Below are positions 62,350-64,000 of a DNA stretch of 64,000 nt, one piece after another. The translations under genes were made by a program, and so were the position numbers. Below the pieces are notes generated by a model. It had not been told where the DNA came from and ran no database searches. It was given only the letters and a program-made list of their open reading frames with translations. Origin of the DNA: Nonomuraea aurantiaca. GTDB lineage: Bacteria > Actinomycetota > Actinomycetes > Streptosporangiales > Streptosporangiaceae. The first letter of the stretch is position 1. Every line of letters begins with the position of its first letter. The stretch spans positions 32,236 to 96,235 of the forward strand of contig NZ_JAIWNB010000036.1 in assembly GCF_020215705.1 (NCBI RefSeq). Reading direction: 5' to 3'.

Positions 62350-63885
62350 GTGGCTGGGCCGGAGAGCGGTGGGCAGGCGAATGACGCTGATATGCGCAAC
62401 GAAGTGTCCGGACAGGTGTCCGGCGGGGTGGTGCAGGCCAGGGACATAGGGTCCGTGACCATAGGCGCCACGCCTCCGCCGCCCGTACGGATCCCCCGGC
62501 AGTTGCCCGGCGCGCCGCCCGGCTTCGTCAACAGGACCACGGAGCTGGCGCTGCTCGACCGCCTCCTTCTCCTTGAGGAAGGGCCCGCGATCGCGGTGGT
62601 CAGCGGTCTCAAGGGAGTCGGCAAGAGCGCGGTCAGCCGCCGCTGGGCGCACCAGGTCCATGAGCGGTTCAGTGACGGCCAGCTGTACGCCGATTTCGGC
62701 GCGCTGCGGCACCGGGGCGGCACGGAGGTCAGCGACGTCCTCGGCGGGTTCCTGCGCGCGTTCGGCGTCCATGAGGAGTGGATCCCGGCTGAGCTGCCGG
62801 AACGGGCGGCCATGTTCCGCTCCATGACGGCCGACCTGCGGCTGCTCGTGCTGCTGGACGACGCCGAGCACGCCGCCGAGGTGACGCCGCTGTTCCCCGC
62901 CTCCGCCGCGAGCGCGGTCGTCGTGACCAGCCACCACCAGCTCGGCGAGCTGCTCGTCGCGGGCGCGCGGCCGGTCAGGGTCGCGCCGCTCCAGGACGAG
63001 GAGGGGGTACGCCTCCTGTCCGGCATGCTCGGCGAGGACCGGGTCGCCGCCGAGCGGGAGCGGGTGGGCGAGCTCGTACGGCTGTGCGGCGGCCTGCCCA
63101 TCGCCCTGCGCGTGGCCGGGGCGCGGCTGGTCCAACGGCCGACGTGGACGGTCGATCGGCTGGTCGGCGAGCTGCGGGATGCCGAACGGCGGCTGGACCA
63201 CCTGATGACGGAGGGCAGAGCGATCGTCGAAGCGGTTTTCGACTCCGCGTACGCCGGGCTGCCGGAGCAGGCGGCCCGGCTCTACCGCCTGCTGGGCACG
63301 CTGCCCGGCCCCGGCTTCTCGGCCGGAGTGGCCCGGGCCGTCCTGGAGAGCGAGCCGGATCACCTGCTGGACCTGCTGCTCGACGCGAGTCTCGTCGAGG
63401 AACTCGACGGCGACACGTACCGCTTCCATGACCTGGTCCGGCTGCACGCGGCCCGGTGCGCGCGGCGCGTGGACCCGCCCGAGGCGCGGGAGGCGGCGCT
63501 GCGGCGGGTGGCGGAGTGGTACCTGGGGCAGGTGGCCGCCGCCGACGCCGCCATGGGTCCCCGGCTGCGCCTGGCCGACCATCGGGAGCGGCTGTCGGCC
63601 GTCGGCCTGCCGTTCGCCACACCCGGCGCGGCCCTCGACTGGCTGGAGAAGGAGCGCGCCAACATGCTCGCGCTGCTGCGCGCGGCGGCGGCCCGTGAAT
63701 GGGACGAGCTGGTCTGGCAGCTGGCCGAGGCCCTGTGGCCGCTCTATCACGAGCGCAAGCACTACGCGGACTGGATCGAGACCAACCGGCTGGGCGTGGC
63801 CGCGGCGCTCCGCGTCGGCGACCGCGCCGTGGAGGCCAGGATGCGGAACCAGGTGGCCCGCGCCCACCTGGAGCTAGTGCTGTGA
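62350..63885 (+). CDS. NB-ARC NLR-type protein with N-terminal RHIM-like motif, C-terminus truncated
   Basis: 511 aa from GTG 62350 (ATG 62392 is an alternative 14 codons in; neither has a good RBS). Residues 17-39: N-E-V-S-G-Q-V-S-G-G-V-V-Q-A-R-D-I-G-S and V-T-I-G. NB-ARC follows: P-loop G86-L-K-G-V-G-K-S, Walker B L-L-V-L-L-D-D near 175, G-L-P-I-A-L-R near 250 and an M-H-D-like F-H-D-L-V-R near 358, then helical TPR-type sequence. It stops after Q-V-A-R-A-H-L-E-L-V-L, where one would expect more TPRs. Divergent from the 124-aa gene, 112 nt apart. Confidence 0.75.
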   Translation: MAGPESGGQANDADMRNEVSGQVSGGVVQARDIGSVTIGATPPPPVRIPRQLPGAPPGFVNRTTELALLDRLLLLEEGPAIAVVSGLKGVGKSAVSRRWAHQVHERFSDGQLYADFGALRHRGGTEVSDVLGGFLRAFGVHEEWIPAELPERAAMFRSMTADLRLLVLLDDAEHAAEVTPLFPASAASAVVVTSHHQLGELLVAGARPVRVAPLQDEEGVRLLSGMLGEDRVAAERERVGELVRLCGGLPIALRVAGARLVQRPTWTVDRLVGELRDAERRLDHLMTEGRAIVEAVFDSAYAGLPEQAARLYRLLGTLPGPGFSAGVARAVLESEPDHLLDLLLDASLVEELDGDTYRFHDLVRLHAARCARRVDPPEAREAALRRVAEWYLGQVAAADAAMGPRLRLADHRERLSAVGLPFATPGAALDWLEKERANMLALLRAAAAREWDELVWQLAEALWPLYHERKHYADWIETNRLGVAAALRVGDRAVEARMRNQVARAHLELVL

Positions 63886-64000
63886 CCGGAAACGATCACC
63901 GGGTTGGCGTGTAAGTCGCTCCTGCCGATTGGATGGTGCTGATCACGTTCGATCGGCGCTCAGGAGGCCAGGTGACGCAACCGGTCAAGGTCCGCAGGCT
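63875..64000 (+). mobile_element. IS630-type element, left end (runs off the window)
   Basis: After TA 63875-63876 the NLR frame loses its character and a transposase start follows within about 100 nt. IS630/Tc1-type elements insert at TA. The other end is outside the window, so the terminal repeat cannot be checked. Confidence 0.5.
63972..64000 (+). CDS. transposase start, probably IS630 family (partial)
   Basis: GTG 63972 with AGGAGG 6 nt upstream begins V-T-Q-P-V-K-V-R-R-L and leaves the window after ten codons. The P-V-x-V-R-R-L opening is usual for streptomycete IS630-family transposases. Too short to be sure. Confidence 0.45.

Noticed and set aside
62278..63867. 529-codon leftward frame over the NLR gene
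   Set aside because: Antisense shadow; the plus strand has P-loop, Walker B and GLPIAL motifs in order.
61863..63885. Simple toxin-antitoxin operon
   Set aside because: Genes are divergent, the large partner is an NB-ARC NTPase, and a shared terminal motif is better explained by motif-templated signalling.

Overview
The window is chromosomal DNA of a very GC-rich actinomycete. It carries the conserved origin-proximal block tRNA-Leu / fhaA-fhaB-pstP-rodA-pbpA-pknA-pknB / sortase E-crgA-rhomboid-cyclophilin. It also has many two-component systems, PadR regulators, Tat and Sec exported proteins, a TPP riboswitch, a sigK-rskA pair, and actinobacterial families such as Methyltransf_19 and DUF6412. 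Gene style and paralogue set suggest Streptosporangiales (Nonomuraea-like); this is inference, not a database result. Layout. 1-8 kb: tail of an aldo/keto reductase, a PP2C-like protein, an exported beta-propeller, a dienelactone hydrolase, a 37-codon gene for an exported nonapeptide, a secreted M23 peptidase, a PadR-FAD monooxygenase pair, DUF72 and a small membrane protein. 8.2-10.1 kb: an apparently intact IS200/IS605 element with divergent tnpA and tnpB and terminal hairpins. 10.2-12.7 kb: ornithine-lipid-type acyltransferase pair and an exported glycerophosphodiesterase. 13-19.5 kb: MBL hydrolase, a second PadR operon with a perfect palindromic operator, a double GNAT protein, a Tat-exported Rieske protein, a two-component system and a divergent exported protein. 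19.5-24.9 kb: unknown protein, DUF5324-like protein, cyclophilin, rhomboid, crgA, sortase E, a 52-aa membrane protein and a glutamine amidotransferase ending in three tandem terminators. 24.9-33.7 kb: the Ser/Thr kinase and cell-wall elongation operon, read leftwards. 33.9-43.7 kb: tRNA-Leu(CAG), tandem GCGTTAA repeats, two CNNM/CBS membrane proteins, an LCP ligase, a GOLPH3-like protein, TenA, an Fpg/Nei glycosylase, a deletion scar joining two half genes, rhodanese, TPP-riboswitch-controlled cytX, and ogt. 43.7-52.6 kb: histidine kinases, a HATPase anti-sigma-type protein, a YidC/DUF6412/57-aa membrane module, STAS, glycosyltransferase, thioesterase and methyltransferase. 52.7-56.4 kb: sigK-rskA followed by a DUF305/YcnI copper-type cluster. 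56.5-61.7 kb: serine hydrolase, PL8 polysaccharide lyase, asparagine synthetase. 61.8-64 kb: a divergent pair that looks like an NLR-type immune or cell-death module. How genes work together: PknA/PknB, PstP and the FHA proteins form a phospho-signalling circuit around RodA/PbpA peptidoglycan elongation. CrgA, LCP, sortase and M23 genes add envelope functions. TPP sensing controls CytX uptake next to a TenA salvage gene. The strongest candidate for an unusual system is the last one. A 124-aa protein with a hydrophobic N-terminus (61863-62237) ends in a RHIM-like motif. Nearly the same motif starts the divergent NB-ARC protein (62350-63885). This fits NLR-controlled amyloid signalling to a membrane effector. 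The NLR is cut inside its TPR region by what appears to be an IS630 element whose transposase begins at the window edge.
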